This document shows positions 1-12,600 of a stretch of 38,065 nucleotides of DNA, one piece after another. Both the position numbers and the translations under genes were made by a program. The DNA is from Euprymna scolopes. Lineage: Eukaryota > Mollusca > Cephalopoda > Sepiida > Sepiolidae. The notes under the pieces were generated by a model that was not told the DNA's origin, did no database searches, and was given only the letters and a program-made list of their open reading frames with translations. The stretch is taken from contig CM044498.1 in assembly GCA_024364805.1 (NCBI GenBank), forward strand, positions 46,884,046 through 46,922,110, read 5' to 3'. Position 1 is the stretch's first letter. Each line of letters opens with the position of its first letter.

Positions 1-40
1 CTCGCTCTCGCTCTCTCTCTCGCTCTCTCTCTCGCTCTCT
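1..40. repeat. (CT)n-rich simple repeat
   Basis: CT repeat interrupted by CG steps at the window edge, in the intron upstream of the first visible XPO4 exon. The interruptions suggest an older repeat. Confidence 0.9.
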
Positions 41-173
41 ATTCCTTAACAATAGATATAGGTAGTAGTCTTGGAGTAAATTCATAATTTGTTATAAGTA
101 TTTATGAAAAAAATGGTGTCAAGTCCCTTTACCAAATTTATTGATTTTATCAATTTTCTTCCCATTTCTCCAG

Positions 174-330
174 GAACAAGACTTGAAGCGTGTATTCTTG
201 TTTGCTGTGCAAGTTCTCCATGAACTGGAGCAACAACCGAGTCCAATGAGTCGTGAAGCCACGGCAGTAATGAATCGTTTACTTTCCATCACAGAACAAG
301 TGCTCAGCTGGGAGTTCACACCTAAAGCCT
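174..330 (+). CDS. XPO4: XPO4 exon 1 of window
   Basis: Begins in phase 0 after a TTTCTCCAG acceptor and ends with one base of a split codon before GTATCC. It encodes 52 residues with LSITEQVLSWEF, matching the human LALANQVLSWNF helix. The donor is weak because positions +4 to +6 fit the consensus poorly. It is supported because the split codon (T+TT) restores the frame and gives exactly the human spacing between SWxF and the next F of FES. Confidence 0.9.
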
Positions 331-3238
331 GTATCCTTTTTTTGTTTTCATGTTTATGTATACTTGGTATTACTGCTTTTCTGGTTCAGAAATCATCTTT
401 TATATGAGGACATATCATAAGTGTTAAATTAGAGAAAAAAAATAGTGTGTGAGGGGGTATTCGTCACAATGTTAATTCAACATCAGATATAGATGTAAGT
501 TACATTTTTTTTTTCTCTTGCATCTTTGGGATTACAAATATTTTGAAATAAATCTTTAGAAGAAAATTAAGAATTGGGAGTAGCGTTTTTTTTTTTTTTT
601 TTTTTTTTTGCTCATTTGTTATAGGATACGTCATTGCAAATAACATCACAGTATGTAACTTGGTTGAAGAGATTGTCAAAATATTGTCATAGGTACGGAA
701 CTGATTAAAATGATTTATTTAAATTTGATCATAAAAATGTGTGATGTGCTAAATTAAGAATTCTGTGTTGCGTTCTTATCTGTGAGCTGAGTATCAATTC
801 TAAGCTTGCTTATATTTTTTTCGGTTGCTTTGATACTTAGTTATATCTTAATTTACGTTCTTAAATAAGGAATATGGAAAAAATATTTAAGGAATGGCTA
901 CTTTCACTCAACAAACAAAAGAAAAAAGTCAAAATAATTTGAATAACTCCTCAAGGAAAATCAGCATACTAGTTGAATAATTTAAACACAATTCCTTGTA
1001 TTTGCACACGGCTGGGTATGGTTTTTTTATGCAAATAGCCTCCAAAATATGACTAAAAAAACTTACCATAGATTCTATTACTCAATTCTGTGTAACAAAT
1101 CACAGCATAATAAAAATTTAATGTGTTTAATTGTATTTAATCTGCTGTTGAAAATATAAAAATACACTAAAGTATATACAAAAATGATTGGGCAAATCTT
1201 TGAATTTAAATTCTCAAATCTCAATTAATTTGATGTTGAACTCTAAATCTAGTAGGGAAATTCCAAATCCAAACAGATTTTGTTAAAATATTTTCAGTTC
1301 CATTTGTGGAAATTTTCTAAAATATTACCAGAATTTCTTTATATAAATTTTATTTTTGTTTAACCTTATCCCTAGCTGTAAAAATGATTTGTTAAATCTA
1401 TTTATTATCCTAATTGAATTACTGAAAAACATCTGTCAGATTCTCAAATTTATTAAGAGTAAAATTTATTTCACCGATAGTACTCGGAGCAAAAAGCTAA
1501 AAAAATTAGCTAATTTGTTTACAGTATCAATTTACACTGTCAGTTTTGTTTAATGGCCGTTATTCTGTACACAGCGTCCACATTCAGATATTTTCCAGAT
1601 GGTCAGCCTGTGAATGTTGCAATCTTTTTTAGGGTGTTAAAACTTGTAAAAATGAATCTATATCTTTAATGCCTACTTCACAAGTATCAAATAATGTGAT
1701 ATTTCAAATGTGTATGTTTAATATCCTTATGTTTATCAGTTTTCCGTCGACATGTAGGATCATTTGAATCTACACAAAATATAATTCTTCGGCCAAATGA
1801 CACGTGGCGGGACACCTTATTGAATGATGATCTTATGCAATTATTATTTCGGGTTAGTATATACCTCCATCTCCTTTTATGTTTCTCTTTTTTTTATCCA
1901 CTTTAATATTGGCTCTTCTCTTTTCTCCATTGTGTTCTTATTTCTATCCCCTTGCCTGACCCTCCACTCTTTTACAGCACAAATAACACAAATTGAAAAT
2001 CTTAATGTGATTTCATCATTCCTGGGAAAAGTAAAATTATATCAAAAATATAACAAATTTAAACTTTCTGATGTAAACCTCTTCCTTAAAGTGATTTGTA
2101 GTACACTTAATGACTTCACAAACATTACTGCTAAAAAAAAAATCCATTACAGAAAAAAGATCACTAAAACATAATAAATTTGTCATTTCCTCATAATAGG
2201 CATCTTGGTAAATGAATAAAGTTGCAACTAAAACGAACCAATCAAACGCACCCCAATTCCTACTTTCTACTCGTTAACCTCTCTTGCTTAAATATTTTTA
2301 ATATAATACTTAAATTCTTATGATTTATTAATGCAACAAAGTTTTCCTATTTTCTTATGATTTAGTTTTTTGTGAAAAAAGAAATACAGAACAAATAAGT
2401 GTATTTATAAAGAATATTTTATATCCATTAAAAAAAAACAATTTTTGAAGTTTTAAAATCAAATTTCTTTTATAGGTTCACAAGAAAGTTCGACATAATT
2501 CTGAGATGGCCCATCACTCCTTGCAGTGCCTCACCCAACTGGCTTCCCTCAGTGGGCCAGTGTTCCCAAATGATGCTGCACGCACACAATTCCTTGCTTC
2601 ATATATTGAAAACTTCTTACACATGTTTGGCAGGTAAGCTATTTTGTCTCCTATGTATGCATTTATTACATATCTCAAACTCTAGACAGTATTCGCTTGT
2701 TAGCATATACATTTTCATTTTTGTATAAATATTTTAGGTGGAGGGAAGAGCAGATAAGAGAAGTAGTGGAAGAATGCAATTGTCATAACTAATTAAAAGA
2801 AAGCATGAGGATAATTATTAGCAAGAAATAAATATTTGCTTAAAAATTTTGTGACCTCATGATGTGTTATGACAATACCAGTTTCATAAATTTGTATATC
2901 TATAATTTGGAATTTCTGAATATTAATAAAAACATTTTGAAACGTCTGCATAGTTGTGTTTTGTAAACTTGCGAATATTTAATAATATAACAAATACTGA
3001 CCCACACTTATGTATTTCTCTTAGTTTGTCTGTTGCATTTTTTCTCTGAAACTACTGGGATGATCTGCCTGAAATTTTGTTTTGGGTGTTATGATAAAGT
3101 ACAGCAAACCGAATATTATGGTATTTGTTTGATGCACAGTTAAAGATTAATATTTAATGCAAAAATGAGTACAATTTTAATCATCGATTTGGTATAAAGC
3201 ACTCTTTGCACGTTTTTTAATGGCTAAAAAGTCTAGTG

Positions 3239-3269
<31 letters not shown>

Positions 3270-5528
3270 CCTTACTTGTCAGTTTGTTCAAGCTGAGAGT
3301 GAGGTATCCTACTGGATGCCAAACATTCACCTGCTAACTGAAATATTTCAACAGAGAGATCTTTAAGATTCTGTCCGTCCCTTTAAGTGCAATTGCTTGA
3401 ATCTCTCTTGCACTTGAATCACTGGGTATATTTGCCAGGTAGATTTTGAAATTATTTTTCATTGGTCCAGTTGCTCCTATCATTACTGGAATGCTAGATA
3501 TCTTCCTAAGATTCTAGTTTTTCACGTCATACATAAGACCTTAGTATTTTATTTTTCCCTCTGAGCTCTGTTTAACCCAGCATCATTGGAGTCACTAACT
3601 TCTAAGGTTGCTTCTTTATCCTTTTTGTCCCATATCACTGTTATGTATTATGGCTGTTTTGTAGGTACATATCTGTAGGGATTACATAGTGATAATGGAT
3701 GGTGTATGACTTATTTCCAACTATTCTTTCTGGTATATGTTCCTAGGACTTGCTACTGCATTTGATATTCACCTTTTTACAGATCGTCCAGTGAAGATAT
3801 TTACACACTCTGTTGTGTTGCGTCGTATAGTAACCATTCTCCAGCAGAATCTTACAGTGTGTGTGTGTGAGAGATAGTGTTTTTTAAGCATTTCAAGGTC
3901 CAACATTTTCTGCATTTGATAATGCTTGTCTAAAATGAGATGCTTGTTGTAACTAATGTCTCTACAAATGCATAGTGCTCCATATGTAATGGTTATTTAA
4001 GTTTTGTTTTTCCGATGTTTCCTATGCTAGTTTCTCTGCTAAGGCTTTAGCGTGTTCTCTACTAATTTACTACTTTACTCGTTGCTGAATGGAAGAGGGG
4101 TGGATTCATGCTGATACAAGAGCTCTTCTAGGTTGTGTTCAATATACACTTTAATAAAGTCAGGAGAAAAGTATAAACCCTCAGTTTCACTTCATCTGCC
4201 AAGTTAAATTGTTTTGCTTTTAAATAAGCCTCCCCCCCAAAAAAACCTATGGCATAAGAGATAATACATAACAACTATAATTAACCTCAAACTACTGCAC
4301 AAAGTTGTTTGTCGTTTTGTAAATTCTATAGAATTAATCTATTTGTTTTGGAAAGTAATTTTTCCTTTTCTGACCTTGTTTCAGTATTGACCTCCAATAT
4401 TATGAATATCTTGGAGTCGCTCATGCCATCAAGAATCTGGTGCTTATGTTCCCACTCACTTGCTTCACTGGTTTGCCAGAGCAGCTGCTGAACACCTTCA
4501 TCAATCAAATGACTGCACTAACTTGTATACTTGGAAAAGAAGCAGCACGTGAAGAAATTGTAAGATTTGCAAAACATTTCTTTTATTTTTAATATTTTAT
4601 TGAAGAATAAAGAAAAATAGTATTATTGAAGTCCTGCGTCCCCCCCTCCCCCTTTTATAGTGTTTATTACATGTTAGCAGCCTAAAAAAGTTGACAGTAT
4701 ATGCAAATGTTTTGGAGAATTTTATTATTATTCAATTTGGAAATCTTTCTGAATGATTAGCATCTTAGCTGAAATTTCCATATTTGAATATGCAAAACAT
4801 CTCTAAATCTTTGTTGTTTTTTCAAATTTAAATGTTGGTATGCTTAATATGCTGGCATTTGCTATGTTGCTCGCCTTGATTCACACTAGAAATAAAATCA
4901 ATGTACCTTATTGTCAAGCTTTTATTAGTGTCACAAATGAATAATAAAGATGTATATTTTCTGTACAATGTTAGAAAACTGCATTTTGTTAATCAACAGT
5001 TCAGTTTCTGTGGGTAAAATCGTCAACTCACAAGATGGCAATGTTTTCAAATTTTTAATTTTTTTTTGTATTATCAACGTTATATGATAGTTTTAAAGAC
5101 ACAACTATCAAAATCACTCAAAACTTTGTAGGTATTGACACATAAATGTCATCTCAGCTTATTTGAAGGAATACATAATCAGATATTTTTTGAAGCTTTA
5201 TAATCTAAGGAACATAACTCATAACTTAGTCTTTTTTCCTTCCAAATTGCAAAACTTTGAGAATCATTGTTTTCGGAAATAGATATTACCATTCATTTAT
5301 AATAAGTTGCTTAGCTATTAACCAAATAATTGCATTGATTTATAAATTTACGTGCTTGTATAAATCAACAATATGCGTTGCACTTTCTAGAGATTGGATA
5401 AAAGAATGAAATAACATCTATCTTAGCAATTATTTACCAGATTATAGTTTCTAATTTCAAAAGGCCCAATATAAATCTGTTAAAGGCTAGCACTTATTAG
5501 AAAATCCAGATTGTGCACAAGTCTTGGA

Positions 5529-5565
<37 letters not shown>

Positions 5566-6615
5566 TGTATATGCATTGTATTATTTATGATATTGATCTT
5601 TATTTTGGTTGTTAATTATAATATTAAAAACATTTTTTTTCTCCTAGGTTAACAAAGATGAGACTATTCATATGGAATCTTACGAAAGAATGCTGGAAGC
5701 CTGGATGCAGTTTATCTCTAACAATCGGAATTTTCCACCTGGCTTTTTGCGGACACAATCTATAGAGATTTTTAACTCTTATTTGCAGTGTCATCTTAGT
5801 CCACCTGAAGGAATACACAATCAGGTAAATTTTTTTTATAAAGCTTTTATAGTAACTTGTGTAGATTAAATTAACATGAATTACATAAATTAGTTTTGGA
5901 AAAGAAAACAAACGATTTTTTTCTCACACTTATATTTAATTCTAAAATTAAATTTCCTATTGATGAATGCTTAAAATTTTGTTCTTAGTGTTGCAAAACA
6001 ATACTTTATCATTATTAAGGCAAAATTTTCATTGGCTGGATGTTTTTTCTGATGCCAACTCGGTGAAATGATGATAACCAGTATTTTTATCAAAGCACTA
6101 TTTTATAATTAATTATACGCAGAGGCTCGAGAGCACTTCGCTTACCATGGTTTTAACAGATTTTCTGAATTTTTCATTTGGATAACAAAGCTATTGAGGT
6201 TGTTCAGATTTTCTTACCTTGGTGATACCGTTAGAGCACAGGAAATAGTTTGTGTGATGGCAAGAATTAGGAGTGGATTGAATAAGTTCAGGGATTTTCT
6301 GTTATTGCTAATAGCAGAGCGTTATTGTTATTTAAAGGCAGTGTGATGTCTGGAAGTGAAACTTGACTGCTCAGAGTGGAGGACATGTGTTGCATAAAGA
6401 TAAATAGTATGAGAATTATATGATGGATGTGTAACGTGAGTATTTAAGGCACTTAGATATGAGTTCAGAGGAAGACTAAATCTGGATAGTAGAGGGAGAT
6501 GTATGCAGAACAGTATGACCATGTTGAAAGAATGGATAAAAGTTCTTGGGTAAGTAAATGTTAGAACAAATGAGGTGACACAGTTATCCACATACCCCCC
6601 CCCCCCGGAAATCCT

Positions 6616-6673
<58 letters not shown>

Positions 6674-9600
6674 TATGAAAAAATAAATTTCCAACGAATT
6701 TGGTGACATTTTAAGTAGAATGACTCTATAGTAAAAGTGACATTTTATGGTAACTGACACAATTCTAATTAAAAGGATAGACACTTTTATAATTTTTGAC
6801 CAAAATGACTAAAGACTTATTTTCCCCATACTTTTGATGGCCTTGTGCCTAAATTGTTCCAATGTAAATTTTATATTTTGTTAAAATAAATGATTCAAAG
6901 TGTAGTATATGTTCTATTCAAAGATGGTACTTGACCTTTACTCCTGATCTTAAATGGAATACGTACATCAAATCTGTTGCCAAGGCCGCTGGAAAAATGG
7001 TCGGATCCTTCTATCGATCCAGTAGATATCTCACTGCTGATGCAATTCTCTATTTATATAAGAGCCACATACGTCCAAGGATGGAATACTATTGCCACAT
7101 ATGGGCAGGAGCTGCTAGAAAAGACTTGTCCTGCCTTAATAGGGTTCAAAATAGACTTCGTGGCCTGATGGGAGATGTCTTTTTCTCTTCGCTGCAGCCT
7201 CTATCTCACAGAAGAGATGTTGCGAGTTTGTCTCTGCTTTATCGTTATTTTCATGGAAAGTGTTCGACTGAGCTTCAATCTATGGTCCCCCCTCGCCAAA
7301 CTTTCACAAGAAACACTAGACTAACTGAAAACATTATCAATAATTTTCCACACTCTGTATCTGTCCCTAAACCTAAACGTAGATTCCATGATCAAGGCTT
7401 TCTTAGAACCACTCTCCTGTGGAATTGTCTTCCATTTTCCTGCTTTCCAGCTGTCTATAATATGGTTGTCTTCAAGTCCAACGTGAACAAGTTTCTGATG
7501 AGCCGTTCCACTTAAGTTAACAAATTTACTGAATTTCCATTACTATCGATTACTATATTGTCCTTTTGACTACTCTACACTCTTTAACCCTTATCCTTGA
7601 GTGGCCTATCGGCCTTGATAAGTGGTGACACCTATGTAAAAAAAAAAAAAAATAATATTTTGAAGTTTATGTTTGTGCCAGATATCTATGGAATGACTAT
7701 ATCAAATTTCTATAAGGGTTTTAGAGATAGACCTCTATAACCAAGTATATTCTCAAATTATATTAATCAGAAGTTTCAGTTTGAACAAAGGTAGTACAAT
7801 AGTATTGAGTTTGCGTTTGCATCAGATGTCCATATAACAAAAATATTTTTTGGCACAACAAATATTCATCTTTAAATCTTTTCTTTCCTCTTCAATTTCT
7901 AGGTAATAAATAATGAAGATGTGTCTGAGGATGATGAAATAGATGAACTTGAGGAAGATGACAGGGAAAAATTCAATGATCAACTTTGTAGTATTGGTTC
8001 CCTGGGACGCCTTGTACCAGATCACACGCTACCTTTGTTAGCCAAGTAAGTATTTTTTCAAAGATGGGTTTAATCTCTTAATTTGCTGGCCTCATAGTTT
8101 AGCAATAGGTATTGCCTTCAAACCAAAGCCTAAAAAAAAACTTGCAATTTAGTGGGAGCAGGGCGTAATTATAAAAATCTGCTCTTCATAGAGTTGTAAG
8201 GTTGTTGGTGTTTATTATCTTCAAATACTTGGATTTAAGTTTATTTTTGATTTGTTCCTACAATATTTAACCAAATACATTTTACAGATTTTTTTTTCAC
8301 AGCTTTACTCGATTTTATTTAAAACAAGCTTTTATCTTAACAGGATGCCACTTCTAAATCTGGTACTGATTAACCTGCTGATTTGTGTGTTCCATAAAAT
8401 TTTTTTTTCTTGCAAATAATTGTTGTACATAAAACTGAGAACCCATGTTTTATTACTTCAACCATTATGCAAAGAAAAGTGCCATGTGAGCATGTGTCAC
8501 TAGTTGGCCTGGCCTGTCCTGGCATTGCGTAGGAAGTAGAATAACTTTAGAAATTCCCAACTCCAACCGCAAATTAGCAAATTATTTACTGCTTATGTTT
8601 AGTGCTTAGTGACCTCACAATGTTAATATAAATCAGCAATGGGGGATTTAAAAAAACAAAACTGGTACTTTTGTACGAGATGACCTAACTCTGCCCATAT
8701 GTTTCTGATTGCAATTTGTGAAAAAAAAATGTTCAAAGCAGTTGATGATTTCAATATTTTTTAAAAAATTCTTTGGAATATATTGATTAATCACCAGCAT
8801 TGACTTGGTATCTTTTTTGTTCACCAACATCATGAACTCAAAATGCATGCTTTTTATAAGGTATAGACATTAATGGTGGATAATGCAGGCAGGAAGGTGT
8901 GAAAGATTAAATTGCATTTGAGTAGCTTCAGCTGCTCTGAAAAGGGAAACTTGATTACTACAGGCATCTTCTCCTGCCAGGCTTGAAGACTGACCATGCA
9001 GTCCAAGGTGAAGTCCCTTGACCCTTTTAGCTGAAGCAATTGTTCTGATTTAAGTCCACTGTATTAATTTAGCAAATGGAGGTGCTGAGTAACAAACAAA
9101 TAGCTATAATTTGTTGCAGTCAAAAATATGCTATGTTGATTGATTGTAGTTATTACATAGTTTTTTGTTAACATTTAGATGCTGGTATTTGATGAGGTGT
9201 GAAGAGGTGTAGGAAAATAAAATGTATTTTTGAGAAAGGAAAAAACAGTAGCAGGCATTGCCTTTTTTGGGGTATGGCTTAACATCTACACTTTGAAAAA
9301 AAGCAAATGTTTTGAGTTTGCAATGTTTTGTAAACAAAAATGGAGCATTGAACAACTACTGTAACAGTATTTCAAGTGTGAAAATCTATAAATTTGTTTC
9401 TGCAAAAGTCATTTTATGGAAAATAAATTTTGAATGAAATTTAAAGATTTCATCCCTTTCCAATATGGTTTGTGTGTTTTATTATTCCTTTTAATTGCGT
9501 TTTTATTTTTATCTGAGGTTTTCTAAATATATTTTTAACAGGTTCAAAACTCTTAGTATTTAAAGTAATGCGACAGAAGTCTCATTACTTGGGCATGTAC

Positions 9601-12600
9601 ATCTGCTGTCAAAAATGGCAGAACAAAATTTGTTTCATGATTGTATGCACAAATATTTATATATATAGATGTGTGCATGAAAGTGAGGTTAAAAACAATG
9701 CAAAAATGAATATCTCAAACATGAAATTTTAAAAAGGAAACAAAAATGAATGTCTCAAACATGAAAGTTTAAAAAGGAAACAAAAATGAATGTCTCAAAC
9801 ATGAAAGTTTAAAAAGGAAACAAAAATGAATGTCTCAAACATGAAAGTTTAAAAAGGAAACAAAAATCTAGAAATCTGTACAAAGAAAAGATATCGTCTC
9901 ATGGAAAATAGATTGAAGGCAGATGATTGTCTGACTTGCTACACTTGAAATGGTTTTGTTTGGCAGTTTTTAATTTTATATGATGGGTTTCTTTTTTCAT
10001 CAAAGAAAAGGCAGATTTCGATTTGGATTACTGGAGTCTTCTATAGATATGAGTTCTGCTTTTTGGTTGAAATTTTCTTTTTTTTATATAACAAAGATGA
10101 TTCTGCCAAATCACTAGAACCATACCCCATTAATTTTATGCTGCTATTTGGTTAGATTTTATTTATTTCTCTCTGTTACTTTATCTGCCTTTCCTTCTCC
10201 CCCTTTTCCTGTCTCTGTCTTGTCTTGCCATGACTATCTTTCCTCTTATGACAGTTCTCTCTGAAAAATGAATTTTTATTTTGCTGTGAAGACTTTAAAA
10301 TGATTCACGGAGATTGTAAGGAAGTTAGATGATTTTGATTTCATCACAAAATTATAGTTATTTACCCCACCACCCCATATAGTCAGTGTCTATTAAATTG
10401 ATTTTGGTTTTTAATTGTTGGTTATCGAGCTGTTCCACTGGGAGGGAAGGATTTTGCGTACTATTTATTCACTCCAGTATTAAAATGTCTGTGCAAGTGT
10501 ACTTGCACAGACATTTTAAACTTGTAAAATACTGTTTTGAAATGAGGATTATTTAAATTGATTTGTAAAAGTAAATTCATGAGACATTTTCTTTGTACTT
10601 CAGAATACGATCTATCATGTATTAGGATTTTACATCTTTTTATTCATTTGTAAATGTATGTGTATTTTAAAATAATTTATATATATATCTTTTTTTTGCT
10701 TTTGTAGATTATTGGAAGATAGAGTAAATCAATTTAATAATCAACTTCAACAAAGGCAACAGCAAAGAGCCTCACAGCATATTCACAGTCCAAAATCTTC
10801 TGTAGATGATTCTAATATAAAAGTGTTGCATGAAGATTTTCATTGGTTGATTCTTTTGGCAGGTACAAAAAAAAACATGCATTTTCTTAAATAAATTAAT
10901 AATGTTGTATTTACTTGAGCAAATATATCTTTTTTTTGTTTATTGGCATTTCAAAACCATGTTCTATTGCTATATTGTAATAAATCTTAGATGAAATGTG
11001 CCCAATAATTTTCTCTGGTGATAAGACAACAGATTGATTGATTGATTGATTGAAAAGAAAAAAATAATAAAAACACAAAATAATTTGTCTTGCCTCTATG
11101 GTTCTAGGATCCTCATATGACATTAGCAGAAGCATAAGATTAGCAGCTTCTGGATTTAGATGGCTGAAAGAAAAGGGGTACTTCTGCAGTTTAAAGCCCG
11201 TTTTTCTGTAAGTTTAGCTCGACAATGCCCGGCGGATTATATCGAGTGAACAAAAGTCAATAAAAAAAATAAACGAACAAAAAATAAAAATAAAACCAAC
11301 AGCCTACCATAATAATTTTATAAATTTATTTTTTTATGACAACTGTTTTTGGGTAATAAAAGTTTTGTTTCTTTGAATTAGTGAACAAATATATTTTTGT
11401 TTGTGTATGGAAAGTTATTTTGTCCCATTGTAGTATAAATACCGCCAACCTTCCCATGCTTTTGGAATAAACACTCCCTTTCCTCCCCGTGTTTTCGAGG
11501 TTTGGGGTGTTTATTCCGAAAGTCGTTCTTAAAATGGGAGGTTGGGGGTGTTTATACTGGAATTACTCATTTTCTTTCCTTGTCACAAGACATTGCTTGA
11601 AGAAGCGCAATGATCCCCTACTCTTTCTTTTTCTTTTAAACTCTTTCCTTTTCTTTTTTTTTTTTTCTTCCAATTTTTACTGTCTGCTTGCTTGCGTCTT
11701 TTGCTCACTTGGTATAATCCGCCAGTTTCCATTGTTTGCTGGGCATTTCTGAGTGAGTGAGTGAGTGAGACTCATGGAAAAATGGGCTTTAAACTGCAGA
11801 AGTATCAGAAAAGGTTTTAAGCAGGAAGAACATGACATGACTTAAAAACTATCACTATATTGTAAAATCTTAACTTTATCACTGTATATGTGAGTGAAAC
11901 TAGGAGTATACTGGCAGAGCATGAAAAGAAGCTCAATATTTTTAAAATGAAATATTTTAGCACTATCCTTGGTATAACTTTGCAAATATATGGGCAAATA
12001 TCATTTCATCATTTTACTAATTCTTGACGATTCAAATTTTAATGTCAATTAGATTTAATCTTTTATGATGAAAGAAGTTCCTTGAAAGATAAAAAAAATG
12101 TAGACAATGTTTAATGCCATTTCTTAAAATGTAAATTTTAATGGGTTCCTGTATTACACAATTATCTTTTTTTTTCTTCCAGGGCATCTATTGACTGAAG
12201 AAGCAGAAGGTGAAGCTCCTTTGATTCCATCGGATATAATGGAATACTCTATTGCTCAAGGACATTCCGTAAATCTTGAAGCAACATTACGAGTTTTAGG
12301 AACACCATCGGAGAGGCTTGAAAATATTCCTGGTAGTGAACAGGGTATAGACAATGTAGTTAGGTGAGTAGACATTTTTTGCAAGCTCGTCTGAACATAT
12401 ATTTTTGAGTTAGTCTAGATTTGTTTGTTATTTTACACAAATTTAATGTCGGTATTTTGTATTGATATTATTCATAACTGTATTGACTTCCAGAGTGCTA
12501 AAAGAGGTTGTCTTGTGGGTTTTGTGTAAACTAGGGTCAAACAAATAGTTGGTGAAGTGTTCAGTCAATGTTAAAAATAACAGCACATTTAGTTTAATGT

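Larger units (their letters stand above)
2634..4384 (+). other. XPO4 intron 3 of window
   Basis: 1.75 kb. The first 600 bases show nothing recognisable. From the T run at 3241 to about 4140 the intron is occupied by an antisense LINE fragment (listed separately). The last 240 bases before exon 4 are unremarkable apart from short C and A runs near 4230. Confidence 0.8.
5825..7902 (+). other. XPO4 intron 5 of window
   Basis: 2.1 kb. It holds a decayed RTE-like LINE end (about 6130-6590), a compound C/GT/AT microsatellite (6595-6667) and a CR1-like LINE end (6925-7652). The stretches 5825-6130, 6668-6924 and 7653-7902 show nothing recognisable. Confidence 0.8.
8046..10707 (+). other. XPO4 intron 6 of window
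   Basis: 2.7 kb. It contains the 40-bp tandem repeat (9701-9867) and a 19-bp perfect inverted repeat (10480-10519). The rest, including the minus-strand open frame at 8854-9039, shows nothing I can assign. Confidence 0.8.

Noticed and set aside
1824-2174. 116-codon plus-strand open frame beginning in exon 2
   Set aside because: It is out of frame with XPO4 and runs through intron 2; the composition is low complexity.
6931-7515. 194-codon open frame as a host exon
   Set aside because: It is the C-terminal reverse transcriptase region of a LINE with its own stop and poly(A) tail.
8854-9039. Minus-strand open frame of 61 codons in intron 6
   Set aside because: No family recognised, no splice context or start signal, and the length is within chance for this sequence.
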